A stretch of DNA of 64,000 nt from Brevibacillus panacihumi W25 (GCF_000503775.1 NZ_KI629786.1:727501-791500); one strand, 5' to 3'. Positions 8,461 to 17,138 are shown, counted from the first letter of the stretch. Program-made: numbers and translations. Notes: generated by a model from the letters alone, not told the origin.

Positions 8461-9243
8461 ATGTCATTGATCACGGAGTCCGCTTTGCGAGCCATGCAGA
8501 AAACAGGCATCCCGACCCCGTTTTTTCTGGGTAAAGGGGACATCTTGACACCGGCAGCGGCAGACTTTTTACGGGGGAGGGGGATTCAGGTGAAGGCTTT
8601 CGAGGAACAGCCGGATGAGGAGCTTGCTGCCCAGACGCCCAGGGAAATTCCTCTCGGGGTATCCAATCGGCATGTTCATTTGTCGCTCGAGCATGTGGAG
8701 AGGCTGTTTGGCAAGGGACACTCGCTGACTCCCATGCGCGAGCTCTCCCAACCCGGACAGTTTGCTTGCGAGGAGACCGTCACGCTCGTCGGGCCCAAAG
8801 GCAGTATCCACGGCGTCCGGATTCTCGGTCCTGCACGTACACAGACGCAGGTGGAAATATCCCGAACCGACGGGTACGTGCTCGGGGTAGCGGCCCCGCT
8901 GCGCATGTCGGGCGACATCGAAGGAACGCCGGGTCTGGTCCTGGTGACAGGCAGAGGCACGGTCGTACTGGAAAAAGGCGTCATCGTAGCCAAGCGGCAT
9001 GTGCACATGTCTGTACAGGAGGCCCAGCAGTTCCAGGTGCAGGATGGCGACTCGCTAATTTTGGAGACACAAACAGACCGTCCGATCGTGTACCCGGATG
9101 TCATCGTCCGCGTCGATCCGCGCTTTGCCCTCGACTTTCACGTCGATCTGGATGAAGGCAATGCCGCCAATGTCAAGACAGGCGACCGGGTGAAGGTGAT
9201 CGGGAAAAACGGCCGGTTTTACTCCGACTATCGGAGGGGATAG
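8461..9243 (+). CDS. pduL: PduL-type phosphotransacylase with an extra N-terminal domain
   Basis: Exchanges acetyl-CoA for acetyl-phosphate, regenerating CoA inside the shell, and replaces EutD. The two PduL metal-binding blocks are visible: VSNRHVHLS (about residue 67) and VAKRHVHMS (about residue 178), then DFHVDLDEGNAANVKTGD. At 260 residues it is longer than the usual 210 or so. The extra N-terminal 55 residues contain GDILTPAAADFLRGRGIQV, which resembles the N-terminus of EutT-type cobalamin adenosyltransferases. It may target the enzyme or be a remnant of fusion. Confidence 0.9.
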   Translation: MSLITESALRAMQKTGIPTPFFLGKGDILTPAAADFLRGRGIQVKAFEEQPDEELAAQTPREIPLGVSNRHVHLSLEHVERLFGKGHSLTPMRELSQPGQFACEETVTLVGPKGSIHGVRILGPARTQTQVEISRTDGYVLGVAAPLRMSGDIEGTPGLVLVTGRGTVVLEKGVIVAKRHVHMSVQEAQQFQVQDGDSLILETQTDRPIVYPDVIVRVDPRFALDFHVDLDEGNAANVKTGDRVKVIGKNGRFYSDYRRG

Positions 9244-9248
9244 ACGAG

Positions 9249-10073
9249 ATGACGATCAACATCCGGGAAATGGTCGCGGCCATCACGAAGGAAATCCTGC
9301 AAGCGCAGTACCGAGAAGAGCAGGAGAAGGCACCGCGCGTCCTGTATGTGTTTTGCGACAGCCAGGCGCACGAAGCATATGGAGATCATTTTATTCAATT
9401 GAAAAAATACGGAATCTGCCATGACATTCTCTTTTTGGACGGAGAAACTTCCTCCTGGCTGGGTATGCATCAGATCGAGTGCGGAGGGGCGGGGAAAATC
9501 CTCGCCGCAGACGAATACGCTCCTGCTCCCCTGGAGGTCCCGGCGCAATACGAAGGCATTGTCATTCCAGAAATCGATCTGGACAATGCGGCGCGGATCG
9601 CCACGGGGTTAAAGGGGACGATCAAGGCAGAAATCGTCTTTTCGGCGCTGGTGACAGGCAAATTTGTCGTAGTCGGTGCAGACTCGCCGGGCTTGAAACG
9701 CGCGGATCGCCGCACGCTGCAGACCTTGGCATTGCCACCCGCCTATGAGCAATTGTTCCGTCAACATGTCGAGCAGTTGAAGGTGCTCGGGGTAGAGTTT
9801 GCGGAGCAGAAGCGTTTGGCGGAGCGTGTAATCGCCAGGTTGAAAGGCAAGCGGCAAGGCCAGGAGAGATCACACCATGCTACGGCAAGCGAACGTGTGG
9901 ACGAGGAAGAGGCGGTATTTACCGGGAGGCTGTTAACAGCTGATTGGGTATACTCCCAACCTCAGCTTCGCGAGACAGTATTGCAGGTAAAAAAAGGTAC
10001 GATCATTTCGCCTTTGGCCTATGATGCCATGCGCGAACGAAGCATTACGATCCGCATGCTGGGAAAAGGGTGA
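9249..10073 (+). CDS. Flavoprotein-like protein of the eut operon, unknown function
   Basis: 274 residues, no assigned enzyme activity. The N-terminus INIREMVAAITKEILQA is an amphipathic helix like an encapsulation peptide. The middle resembles the flavoprotein (PF02441-like) proteins found in several microcompartment loci, with VIPEIDLDNAARIATGLKG and SALVTGKFVVVGADSPG. The C-terminal 45 residues (VKKGTIISPLAYDAMRERSI) look like the LTP/SPLA motif near other Eut and Pdu cofactor proteins. The gene sits between pduL and eutN with tight spacing, so it is a co-translated member of the operon. Family assignment is by eye. Confidence 0.7.
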   Translation: MTINIREMVAAITKEILQAQYREEQEKAPRVLYVFCDSQAHEAYGDHFIQLKKYGICHDILFLDGETSSWLGMHQIECGGAGKILAADEYAPAPLEVPAQYEGIVIPEIDLDNAARIATGLKGTIKAEIVFSALVTGKFVVVGADSPGLKRADRRTLQTLALPPAYEQLFRQHVEQLKVLGVEFAEQKRLAERVIARLKGKRQGQERSHHATASERVDEEEAVFTGRLLTADWVYSQPQLRETVLQVKKGTIISPLAYDAMRERSITIRMLGKG

Positions 10074-10077
10074 TCCG

Positions 10078-10362
10078 ATGTTTTTGGGAAAAGTAATTGG
10101 CAGTGTCTGGGCCACGCAAAAGGAAACAGGCATGGAAAACCTCAAGCTGATGGTGGTGCAGCCCATCGACTGGCGCGGACGTGACGGAGGGCAGACCGTC
10201 ATCGCCGCAGACCGAATCGGCGCCGGGATCGGAGAGCAGGTCATCGTTTCCCGCGGTACGCCAGCCCGGATTCTTTTTGCCAACAACCATGTGCCGATTG
10301 ATGCGGTAATCGTCGGAATCGTCGACTCGTTCGAGGTTCCGGGAGCAGCGGAGGAGGAATAG
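10078..10362 (+). CDS. eutN: EutN, pentameric BMC vertex protein
   Basis: 94-residue EutN/CcmL-type protein that caps the vertices of the shell. It begins MFLGKVIGSVWATQKETGM, with the family DRIGAGIGEQVIVSRGTPAR block and a final IVGIVDSFEV. The ATG at 10078 is chosen because homologues start there; longer upstream reading overlaps the previous gene. It begins 4 bp after the previous stop. Confidence 0.95.
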   Translation: MFLGKVIGSVWATQKETGMENLKLMVVQPIDWRGRDGGQTVIAADRIGAGIGEQVIVSRGTPARILFANNHVPIDAVIVGIVDSFEVPGAAEEE

Positions 10363-10365
10363 CGG

Positions 10366-10707
10366 ATGGAACAGGAACGTTCGCGGGTGATTCAGGAATT
10401 CGTACCGGGCAAACAGGTGACGCTCGCGCACGTCATCGCCAATCCCGATGCGATGCTCTATACCAAGCTGGGGATCAATGAGGCGGGAGCGATCGGAATC
10501 CTCACCCTGACGCCGACCGAGACAGCGATCATTGCGGCTGATATCGCCACAAAGGCTGCGGATGTGGAGCTGGGCTTCCTCGATCGCTTTACAGGCTCGC
10601 TGATCGTCGTGGGGGATGTAGCGGCGGTAGAGATGGCGGTGGAGGCTGTCAACCGCGTATTAAACGAAAAGCTGCGCTTCACTCCGGCGCTGGTCACGAA
10701 ATCATGA
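10366..10707 (+). CDS. eutS: EutS, permuted BMC-H shell protein
   Basis: 113-residue shell tile. [19 protein letters not shown] at the N-terminus and [20 protein letters not shown], then [19 protein letters not shown], match EutS along its whole length, including the final TKS. EutS hexamers are bent and thought to help set shell curvature. The stop overlaps the start of eutP (ATGA). Confidence 0.97.
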   Translation: MEQERSRVIQEFVPGKQVTLAHVIANPDAMLYTKLGINEAGAIGILTLTPTETAIIAADIATKAADVELGFLDRFTGSLIVVGDVAAVEMAVEAVNRVLNEKLRFTPALVTKS

Positions 10708-11147
10708 GCAAGCGCGTGATGGTAATTGGCGCGATCGAAGCGGGCAAATCCTCGCTGATCAAGGCTCTGCTGCAAAAGGAACAGCCCGCGCGGAAAACGC
10801 AGGCCCTGGAATACGCGGATTGGGTGATCGACACGCCTGGCGAGTATAGTGAGAATCCAATGTTTTACCGCACGCTGATGGCAACTGCGCTCGAAGCGGG
10901 AATGATTGTCATGGTGCAGGACGCGACTCGCGACCGCAACTACTTCCCGCCTGGTTTTTCCCAAGGCTTTCCCCATGCGTGCATCGGGGTCATTACCAAA
11001 GCCGATCATCCAGCAGCAGATGTGAAGCGGGCGGAAGCATTTTTGCGCCAGTCCATTGGCGGGGCGAGGATCTTTTGCACGTCGGCTCACACGCTGGAGG
11101 GAGTAGAGGAGCTGCGCAGCTTTTTGCAGGCCCATTGCAAACCGTAA
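10704..11147 (+). CDS. eutP: EutP, small GTPase-like protein of the eut operon
   Basis: 147 residues with a P-loop [14 protein letters not shown], a DTPGEY switch-II motif and a TKAD guanine-specificity motif. EutP/PduV proteins associate with microcompartments; an acetate kinase role has been proposed for EutP in enteric bacteria. Translation is coupled to eutS by an ATGA overlap. The gene is followed by a 69-bp gap containing a large hairpin in front of eutW. Confidence 0.93.
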   Translation: MSKRVMVIGAIEAGKSSLIKALLQKEQPARKTQALEYADWVIDTPGEYSENPMFYRTLMATALEAGMIVMVQDATRDRNYFPPGFSQGFPHACIGVITKADHPAADVKRAEAFLRQSIGGARIFCTSAHTLEGVEELRSFLQAHCKP

Positions 11148-11148
11148 A

Positions 11149-11208
11149 CCTCTTTTCGTCAGGGAGTATTTGTGGGAAAATTATGACAATATACCCCTTC
11201 GAAAAGAG
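11149..11208 (+). promoter_or_regulatory. RNA hairpin abutting the eutW ribosome site
   Basis: CTCTTTTCG (11150-11158) pairs perfectly with CGAAAAGAG (11200-11208). Inside, AGGG pairs with CCCT and GTAT with ATAC, giving about 17 bp with small bulges around a loop of some 20 nt. The 3' arm runs into the eutW Shine-Dalgarno (GAGAGGAG, 11206-11213), so folding would hide it. No T-run follows, so it is not a standard terminator. A role in setting EutW levels is inference. Confidence 0.5.
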
Positions 11209-11216
11209 AGGAGCCT

Positions 11217-12680
11217 ATGCAGTCATTACGAGAACTCTGTCTATCCGCTACCACCCTGCGCGAGGAAGATATCCGCATCCTGGAGGATTTGGCGTCCAAA
11301 CTGCAGATTTTCGCCGATCTGTCGCAGGCTGACATGTTTATCGATTGCCCCACAGCGGACCACAGCTCTGCATTGGTCGTGGCTCAGGCTTCGCCTTCGA
11401 CGGCGCGCTCACTGTACAGCGGTTCCGTCGTGGGTCAGTTGGCTACAGCGGGCAACGAGCCCGCAGTCATGTATTGCCTGTCGACGGGAAAAGCGGTCAT
11501 CGGTTCGCGTGGCGTCTCCCAAGAGCAGGTCGTCATGCGGCAGAACGTGGTGCCGATCCAGAATGGCAGCGGCGAGACCATCGGCACTTTGATCACCGAA
11601 CAAGACATTTCCAAGCAGGTCGAGCAGGAAAAAAACGTGGAAATGCTCAAGGAAACCACGGAGCATCTGAGTGAAACCCTGATTCAGTTTGCTGTTCCCG
11701 ACATGCCCATTACCTCTCTCATGCACGAGGGGATGATCCTGTTCGATCAGACGGGGAGGATCACCTACGCCAACGAACGAGCGCACGAATTATTGCAGCA
11801 GATCGGGTTTGAATCCCCCCATAAAGGAGTGGGGATCGAGGAAATCTTCGCCTGGCGCGTCTCTCCGGAGTATTTCGTCCGACACGGCGGCTACGTCCAG
11901 GAAGAGCTGGCGCGCGGGAGAAATTTCATCATGATGAAGGCAGTTTCGGCAGCACGCAAGCCGGACATCATCGGCGGCATTATTTTGCTGCGGGACATCT
12001 CGGACATTCGGGAAAAAGAGAAGCAACTGATGATCAAGTCAGCCGTCATCAAGGAGATTCATCACAGAGTCAAAAACAATTTGCAGACGATCTCCAGTCT
12101 TTTGCGTCTGCAGATGAGGCGTTCCTCATCGCCCGAATTGGAGAAGGTGTACCGCGAGAGCATCAATCGCATCAACAGCATCGCAATCATCCATGAATAT
12201 CTCGCTCATGATGGGCTGGACAAAATCGACTTTAAAGAGATTTTAACAAAAATATCCAAAATTATCGTCTCTTCCATGAGGCGCTCCGAACAGTCGATAC
12301 AGGTGCTCATCACGGGCGAATCATTTTATCTGCCTTCAAACAAAGCGACCTCCTTCGCCCTAATCGTGACGGAGCTGGTGCAGAACTGCATGATCCACGC
12401 GTTCACGGAGCGTCAGGAGGGCGTCATCGCCATCGAGCTTGTTCCCAAAGAGAATTTTGTCAGTCTCTCTGTCACAGATGACGGGATCGGGATGGCGGAT
12501 ACGCAGCATATTTGGGAAAAGGGGCATTTGGGGTTGAAGATAGTGGAAACCCTCGTGCAAGAGGACCTCGAGGGCACGATCCACTTTCGCAATACAGGCA
12601 ACGGTACGGAGGTTACCATTCTCTATCCGATACATAAGGAGGATGCAGATGACACAGCCGAGGATTATGGTCGTGGATGA
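11217..12680 (+). CDS. eutW: EutW, ethanolamine-sensing histidine kinase
   Basis: 487 residues without membrane segments, so a cytosolic sensor. The N-terminal 140 residues form a GAF-like sensor domain. A PAS-like region follows (GMILFDQTGRITYANERA). The phosphoacceptor domain is HisKA_2 type (IKEIHHRVKNNLQTISSLLR, His near residue 281), and the ATPase domain has ELVQNCMIHAF (N box) and DDGIGM (G box). It phosphorylates EutV, encoded next with a 32-bp overlap. This is the Gram-positive EutVW pair that controls eut genes by antitermination. Confidence 0.93.
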   Translation: MQSLRELCLSATTLREEDIRILEDLASKLQIFADLSQADMFIDCPTADHSSALVVAQASPSTARSLYSGSVVGQLATAGNEPAVMYCLSTGKAVIGSRGVSQEQVVMRQNVVPIQNGSGETIGTLITEQDISKQVEQEKNVEMLKETTEHLSETLIQFAVPDMPITSLMHEGMILFDQTGRITYANERAHELLQQIGFESPHKGVGIEEIFAWRVSPEYFVRHGGYVQEELARGRNFIMMKAVSAARKPDIIGGIILLRDISDIREKEKQLMIKSAVIKEIHHRVKNNLQTISSLLRLQMRRSSSPELEKVYRESINRINSIAIIHEYLAHDGLDKIDFKEILTKISKIIVSSMRRSEQSIQVLITGESFYLPSNKATSFALIVTELVQNCMIHAFTERQEGVIAIELVPKENFVSLSVTDDGIGMADTQHIWEKGHLGLKIVETLVQEDLEGTIHFRNTGNGTEVTILYPIHKEDADDTAEDYGRG

Positions 12681-13239
12681 TGAGCCGGTCATTCGTATGG
12701 ATTTGCGGGAGATGCTGGAAAACGAAGGCTATCTGGTCGTGGCGGAGGCCAAGAACGGAGAAGAGGCGGTGTCGCTCGCACATCGCCACAAGCCAGATCT
12801 GATCATCATGGATGTCAAAATGCCTGTGTTAAACGGCGTCAAGGCGAGTCAGATTATCCGTTCCTTTTCGGACAGCTCGATTCTGTTATTGACCGCATAC
12901 AGCCAAAGAGAGTTGATCCAGGATGCGCGCAAAGCAGGGGTGACAGCCTATCTGGTCAAGCCGATCTCGGAGGAGGATCTGTTTCCCGCAGTCGAAATTG
13001 CCTTGAGCCAGAAGGAGAAGGAAGCGTCACTCAAACGGGATATCGTGGAATTGAAGCAAAAAATCGAGGACCGCAAAGCAGTCGAGAAGGCAAAGGGGAA
13101 GCTCATGGGACAGTTGTCGCTGGAGGAAGGAGCCGCCTACAGATGGATGCAGCAGGTGAGCATGCAAAGGCGCGTGCCGCTGGCAAAGCTCGCCCAGGAA
13201 ATTCTGGCGGATAAGCATCCAATTGAGCCTCTTGCTTGA
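12649..13239 (+). CDS. eutV: EutV, response regulator with ANTAR RNA-binding domain
   Basis: 196 residues. Receiver domain: MVVDDEPVIRMDLREML with the phosphoacceptor Asp in PDLIIMDVKMPVLNG and KP near residue 105 (LVKPISEED). A coiled-coil linker leads to the ANTAR domain (KAKGKLMGQLSLEEGAAYRW and the following helices). Phosphorylated EutV binds paired hexaloop RNA hairpins and blocks terminators. ATG at 12649 is chosen with AAGGAGG 6 nt upstream; an ATG at 12643 abuts that site. Confidence 0.94.
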   Translation: MTQPRIMVVDDEPVIRMDLREMLENEGYLVVAEAKNGEEAVSLAHRHKPDLIIMDVKMPVLNGVKASQIIRSFSDSSILLLTAYSQRELIQDARKAGVTAYLVKPISEEDLFPAVEIALSQKEKEASLKRDIVELKQKIEDRKAVEKAKGKLMGQLSLEEGAAYRWMQQVSMQRRVPLAKLAQEILADKHPIEPLA

Positions 13240-13290
13240 TGCAAAGGCGCAGATTTATGGGTGTGAAGGAAAAGTGAAGAAACTGCCGGG

Positions 13291-13346
13291 CAAGGATGCT
13301 TGAGTTGATCCGAATGCAGATGCATGCGGATGTTCGAGCATCCTTG
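13291..13346 (+). promoter_or_regulatory. Long RNA hairpin upstream of eutA
   Basis: CAAGGATGCT (13291-13300) pairs with AGCATCCTTG (13337-13346), and the stem continues as TGAG with TTCG using G-U pairs. An inner ATCCG pairs with CGGAT around a small self-complementary ATGCAGATGCAT. Only TATTTC follows, so termination is unlikely to be strong. It lies in the 147-bp gap between eutV and eutA, a place where EutV targets occur in other species, but I do not see a clean A1/G4 hexaloop pair. Confidence 0.5.
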
Positions 13347-13386
13347 TATTTCGGGAAGGAGTCTGAACGGCGGAGAGGAGGCGTGT

Positions 13387-14847
13387 ATGGAGGAGCAGTG
13401 GATCAAAAGCGTCGGTATCGACGTGGGAACCAGCACCACCAAAATGATCGTGAGCAGGCTGCGGCTGGGGCGGATGTCCAGCACGTTTTCACTGCCGCGG
13501 TTTCAGATCGTGGAAAGACAACTGCTCTATGCCAGTCCGGTCTATACGACCCCGCTGATCGGTTTCGATGAGATCGATGCAGAGAGGATCGGAGCCATCC
13601 TGAAGGACGAGTACCAAAAGGCTGGGATCAGCCTGTCCGAGATCAAATCAGGTGCTGTGATCATCACGGGCGAGACGGCGAGCAAAAAGAATGCCCAGCA
13701 TATCGTCCATCTTTTGGCGGAGCGGTCAGGCGATTTCGTCGTGGCGACCGCGGGAGCCGACCTGGAAGGGGTTCTTGCGGGAAAAGGGGCCGGCGCCCAA
13801 AAACGCTCTCAAGCTATAGCAGGAAACGTCGTCAACGTGGATATCGGCGGAGGAACGGCAAACGCAGTTTTCTTTTATCGGGGAAAGGCGATTGCTACTG
13901 TCACCTTTCATGTAGGCGGGCGTCTGATTCGCCTCGATGAAAGGGGGGCAGTCTCGTATGTTTCTCCGAACATCACCTCGTGGCTGACAGCAAAGGGACT
14001 GTCGGTTCGGGCAGGAGAGACGGCAACATACGCCCAGCTCCAGGAAATCGCTTTACAGATGAGCCGAAGCATGCTGGATTACCTCTCGGGGAGGGAACGG
14101 CAAATATCCGGTCTGCTTGTATCCGGGCAGCAGATGCAGGAAGTCATCCCGGTAGAAGAGTTCTCCATATCTGGCGGAGTCGGAGCGTTGATGCATGCTG
14201 ACCCGGTACGAGATCTGACGGAAGTAAGCCGCTATGGCGATTTTGGACCGATGCTGGGTCAGATGCTGCAGCAGGTGAGGGAGCGTGAGACGTATCCGTT
14301 TCGCTGGATTGAGCCGGAACAGACGGTTCGCGCCACAGTGATTGGCGCAGGCATGCAAAGCACAGAGATTAGCGGCTCCACTGTCCACATCAAGCCGGAG
14401 CTGCTGCCGATCAAAAACCTGCCGATCCTGAAGCTGGAGCTTGCCCGCGAGGAGTGGGAAAATCCGGTCAGACTGCACCAGGAGGCAACCAGTGTGTACG
14501 AACTTGGTTTGCGTCTGTTCGGTTCCTCCACAGCTATTCCATTTGCCCTCGCACTGTCGGGGATCGGCTACTGCTCGTATGCGCTGCTGCAGCGGATCGC
14601 CCAGGAACTGGCAGATGCATACAAGCGATATTTTTCCGAAAGCAAAACGATGGTGGTTATCTGTGAGACGGATATGGCGAAAGCGCTGGGACAGGCGCTT
14701 TTCCTGCGCTGCAAAGGGGCGCCTGAAATCATCTGCATCGACCAGGTGCGGGTGGAGTACGGCGATTACATCGACCTGGGGGAGCCGATATCGGGAACGA
14801 TTATTCCCGTTGTAGTCAAGACACTCGCTTTTGACGAACGGGCGTAA
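13387..14847 (+). CDS. eutA: EutA, reactivating factor for ethanolamine ammonia-lyase
   Basis: 486-residue ATP-dependent chaperone of the actin-like ATPase type that exchanges damaged cobalamin bound to EutBC. The phosphate-1 loop is SVGIDVGTSTTKMIVSR and the second phosphate motif VVNVDIGGGTANAVFF (about residue 150). The ATG at 13387 follows AGAGGAGG. A longer reading to 13324 would run into the upstream hairpin and lacks a ribosome site. It precedes the eutBC genes for its client enzyme. Confidence 0.94.
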   Translation: MEEQWIKSVGIDVGTSTTKMIVSRLRLGRMSSTFSLPRFQIVERQLLYASPVYTTPLIGFDEIDAERIGAILKDEYQKAGISLSEIKSGAVIITGETASKKNAQHIVHLLAERSGDFVVATAGADLEGVLAGKGAGAQKRSQAIAGNVVNVDIGGGTANAVFFYRGKAIATVTFHVGGRLIRLDERGAVSYVSPNITSWLTAKGLSVRAGETATYAQLQEIALQMSRSMLDYLSGRERQISGLLVSGQQMQEVIPVEEFSISGGVGALMHADPVRDLTEVSRYGDFGPMLGQMLQQVRERETYPFRWIEPEQTVRATVIGAGMQSTEISGSTVHIKPELLPIKNLPILKLELAREEWENPVRLHQEATSVYELGLRLFGSSTAIPFALALSGIGYCSYALLQRIAQELADAYKRYFSESKTMVVICETDMAKALGQALFLRCKGAPEIICIDQVRVEYGDYIDLGEPISGTIIPVVVKTLAFDERA

Positions 14848-14865
14848 GAAAGAGGGGTGGATGTG

Positions 14866-16227
14866 ATGAATTTAAAGACGAGGGTACTGGGAGAAACCTA
14901 TCAGTTCCGCGATCTGAAGGAAGTTTTTGCAAAGGCAAATGAGGAGAAGTCAGGCGATCAGTTGGCGGGGATTGCTGCAGGCGATTCCCGCGAGCGGGTG
15001 GCCGCAAAACAGGTGCTGTCCGACCTCACACTGTCCGACATACGCAACCATCCGCTGCTGCCGGCAGAAAATGACGAGGTTTCGCGTGTGATCGAAGAGG
15101 GAATCAACGAAAAAATCTTCCGGGAAATTCAAAATTGGAGTGTCGCCGAGCTGCGCGAATATATTTTGAGTCATGAAGCGACAGACAGTGAGTTGAAACG
15201 CATCAGCCGAGGATTGAGCAGCGAGATGATCGCCGCCAGCGCCAAGCTGATGAGCAACCTCGACCTGATTACAGCCGCCGCCAAAATTCGCAATATCACC
15301 CACTGCAACATCGCGATTGGTCAGCCTGGTGTCCTGGCTGCCAGAGTGCAGCCCAATCATCCCGCGGATCATGTGCAGGGGATCAAGGCGGCGATCTACG
15401 AGGGATTGAGCTACGGGAGCGGAGACGCGGTGATCGGCATTAATCCGGTCATCGATACGGCAGACAGTGTGAAGGACATTTTGTTGATGACCAAAGAAGT
15501 CATGAACAAATGGGATATTCCGACTCAGAACTGTGTGCTGGCCCATGTCACCACGCAGATGCGGGCGATTCGGCAGGGGGCGCCTGCAGACATGATTTTT
15601 CAGAGTCTGGCGGGGAGCGAGGATGGAAACCGGGCATTCGGGATTGATGTCGCCTTGCTGGACGAGGCGGATGAACTGATCCGAAAGGAAGGGACGTCTA
15701 CCGGGCCGAACTACTGGTATTTCGAGACCGGGCAAGGCTCCGAGCTTTCTGCGGAGGCTCATCACGGCATCGATCAATTGACGATGGAGTCGCGCTGCTA
15801 CGGACTGGCCAGAAAATATAATCCGTTTATCGTCAATACGGTCGTGGGCTTTATCGGACCCGAGTATTTATACGACAGCAGGCAAGTCATTCGCGCAGGT
15901 CTGGAGGATCACTACATGGGCAAAATGCATGGATTGCCGATGGGCTGCGACGTCTGCTACACCAATCACATGAAGGTCGATCAGAACGACATGGACAATC
16001 TGGGAATTCTGCTTTCTGCTGCCGGGGTGAATTTCGTCATCGGCGTCGCGATGGCGGACGATGTAATGCTGAATTATCAGTCGACGAGCTTTCATGATAT
16101 CGCCGCGTTCCGGGAGGTCATGGGCTTGCGTCCGGCTCCCGCTTTTGAGAAGTGGCTGGAGAAGATGGGCATCATGGAGAATGGCAAGCTGACTGCCATA
16201 GCCGGCGATCCGACGATCTTCATGTAA
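14866..16227 (+). CDS. eutB: Ethanolamine ammonia-lyase large subunit
   Basis: Catalytic subunit of the adenosylcobalamin-dependent lyase that splits ethanolamine into acetaldehyde and ammonia. 453 residues, aligning end to end with known EutB: SGDQLAGIAAGDSRERVAAK, YEGLSYGSGDAVIGINPV, YFETGQGSELSAEAH, NPFIVNTVVGFIGPEYLYD and the GCDVCYTNHMKVDQND cysteine block. ATG at 14866 has AGAGGGG 8 nt upstream and matches the usual N-terminus. EutC follows after 18 bp. Confidence 0.97.
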   Translation: MNLKTRVLGETYQFRDLKEVFAKANEEKSGDQLAGIAAGDSRERVAAKQVLSDLTLSDIRNHPLLPAENDEVSRVIEEGINEKIFREIQNWSVAELREYILSHEATDSELKRISRGLSSEMIAASAKLMSNLDLITAAAKIRNITHCNIAIGQPGVLAARVQPNHPADHVQGIKAAIYEGLSYGSGDAVIGINPVIDTADSVKDILLMTKEVMNKWDIPTQNCVLAHVTTQMRAIRQGAPADMIFQSLAGSEDGNRAFGIDVALLDEADELIRKEGTSTGPNYWYFETGQGSELSAEAHHGIDQLTMESRCYGLARKYNPFIVNTVVGFIGPEYLYDSRQVIRAGLEDHYMGKMHGLPMGCDVCYTNHMKVDQNDMDNLGILLSAAGVNFVIGVAMADDVMLNYQSTSFHDIAAFREVMGLRPAPAFEKWLEKMGIMENGKLTAIAGDPTIFM

Positions 16228-16245
16228 AAGGAGGTGGTGGCGCGA

Positions 16246-17127
16246 ATGGAACAGCAACTGGATGTCCTGGTAGACAGGGTCGTAGCGGAGCTGCAGAAAA
16301 AGCTGGCGGAAATGGGCAAGCAGACGCCTGTACAAGCAGAGCCGGCGTTGGTGATGCAGGAATCAGAGGATTTAATCGATACTGCTGAAGCAGAACCGGA
16401 GAGAACAGCACATGTCCCCCATCCCAAGTGGGAGGCAGGATTGCAGGAGCTTCTGGAGAGCACGCCTGCACGTATCGGGGTCTGGCGAACAGGGGTGAGG
16501 CCCTTGACCCGCACGATGCTGCAGCTGCGGCGCGACCATGCGGCTGCTGTAGACGCCGTGTACGGCGAGGTGGATCAGGCGCTGCTGGACGAATTTTCTC
16601 TGTTTACGGTGGAGACGCAGTACGACAATACGGAGAACTATTTGAAGCGTCCGGACATGGGGAGAATTTTGAACGAGGAAGGAGTTCGTCTGCTGCAGGA
16701 ACGCTGCCAGATGAGGCCGCAGGTGCAGATCGTCGTCTCGGATGGCTTGAGCGCGAGTGCGATCGACGCGAATCTGCGCGATGTGCTGCCTTCCCTCCTC
16801 GATTCTTTGCAAAGCTACGGACTAAGCTGTGGAACGCCGTTCTTTGTCAAAGGAGGCCGGGTAGCCAGCATGGATCACATCGGAGAACTGCTTGAGCCCG
16901 AGGTGCTGGTGCTGCTGATCGGGGAAAGACCCGGCCTGGTCACCGCCCACTCGATGAGCGCTTATATGTGCTACCGTCCACGCAAGGGAATCGTGGAGTC
17001 AGAGCGCACAGTCATCTCCAATATTCACGCAAAGGGAACATCCCCGATCGAGGCTGGAGCCCACATCGGCACGATATTGAGCAAAATGCTGGAACAAAAG
17101 GCAAGCGGCGTAAAACTGGTCTTGTGA
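16246..17127 (+). CDS. eutC: Ethanolamine ammonia-lyase small subunit
   Basis: 293 residues; completes the cobalamin-binding site of the lyase. The conserved part starts about residue 65: ARIGVWRTGVRPLTRTMLQL, VVSDGLSASAIDANL, LIGERPGLVTAHSMSAYM and NIHAKGTSPIEAGAHIG. The N-terminal 60 residues are variable. They start with an amphipathic helix (QQLDVLVDRVVAELQKKLAE) of the kind that targets EutC to the microcompartment. ATG at 16246 is preferred; GTG codons at 16234 and 16237 overlap or crowd the AAAGGAGG site. It is the last gene of the operon; no eutG, eutH or eutT follows. Confidence 0.95.
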   Translation: MEQQLDVLVDRVVAELQKKLAEMGKQTPVQAEPALVMQESEDLIDTAEAEPERTAHVPHPKWEAGLQELLESTPARIGVWRTGVRPLTRTMLQLRRDHAAAVDAVYGEVDQALLDEFSLFTVETQYDNTENYLKRPDMGRILNEEGVRLLQERCQMRPQVQIVVSDGLSASAIDANLRDVLPSLLDSLQSYGLSCGTPFFVKGGRVASMDHIGELLEPEVLVLLIGERPGLVTAHSMSAYMCYRPRKGIVESERTVISNIHAKGTSPIEAGAHIGTILSKMLEQKASGVKLVL

Positions 17128-17138
17128 ACCTCCGTCTC

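Noticed and set aside
13324..13386. Longer N-terminus for EutA
   Set aside because: It would begin inside the upstream hairpin without a ribosome site; the ATG at 13387 has a strong one and matches the family start.
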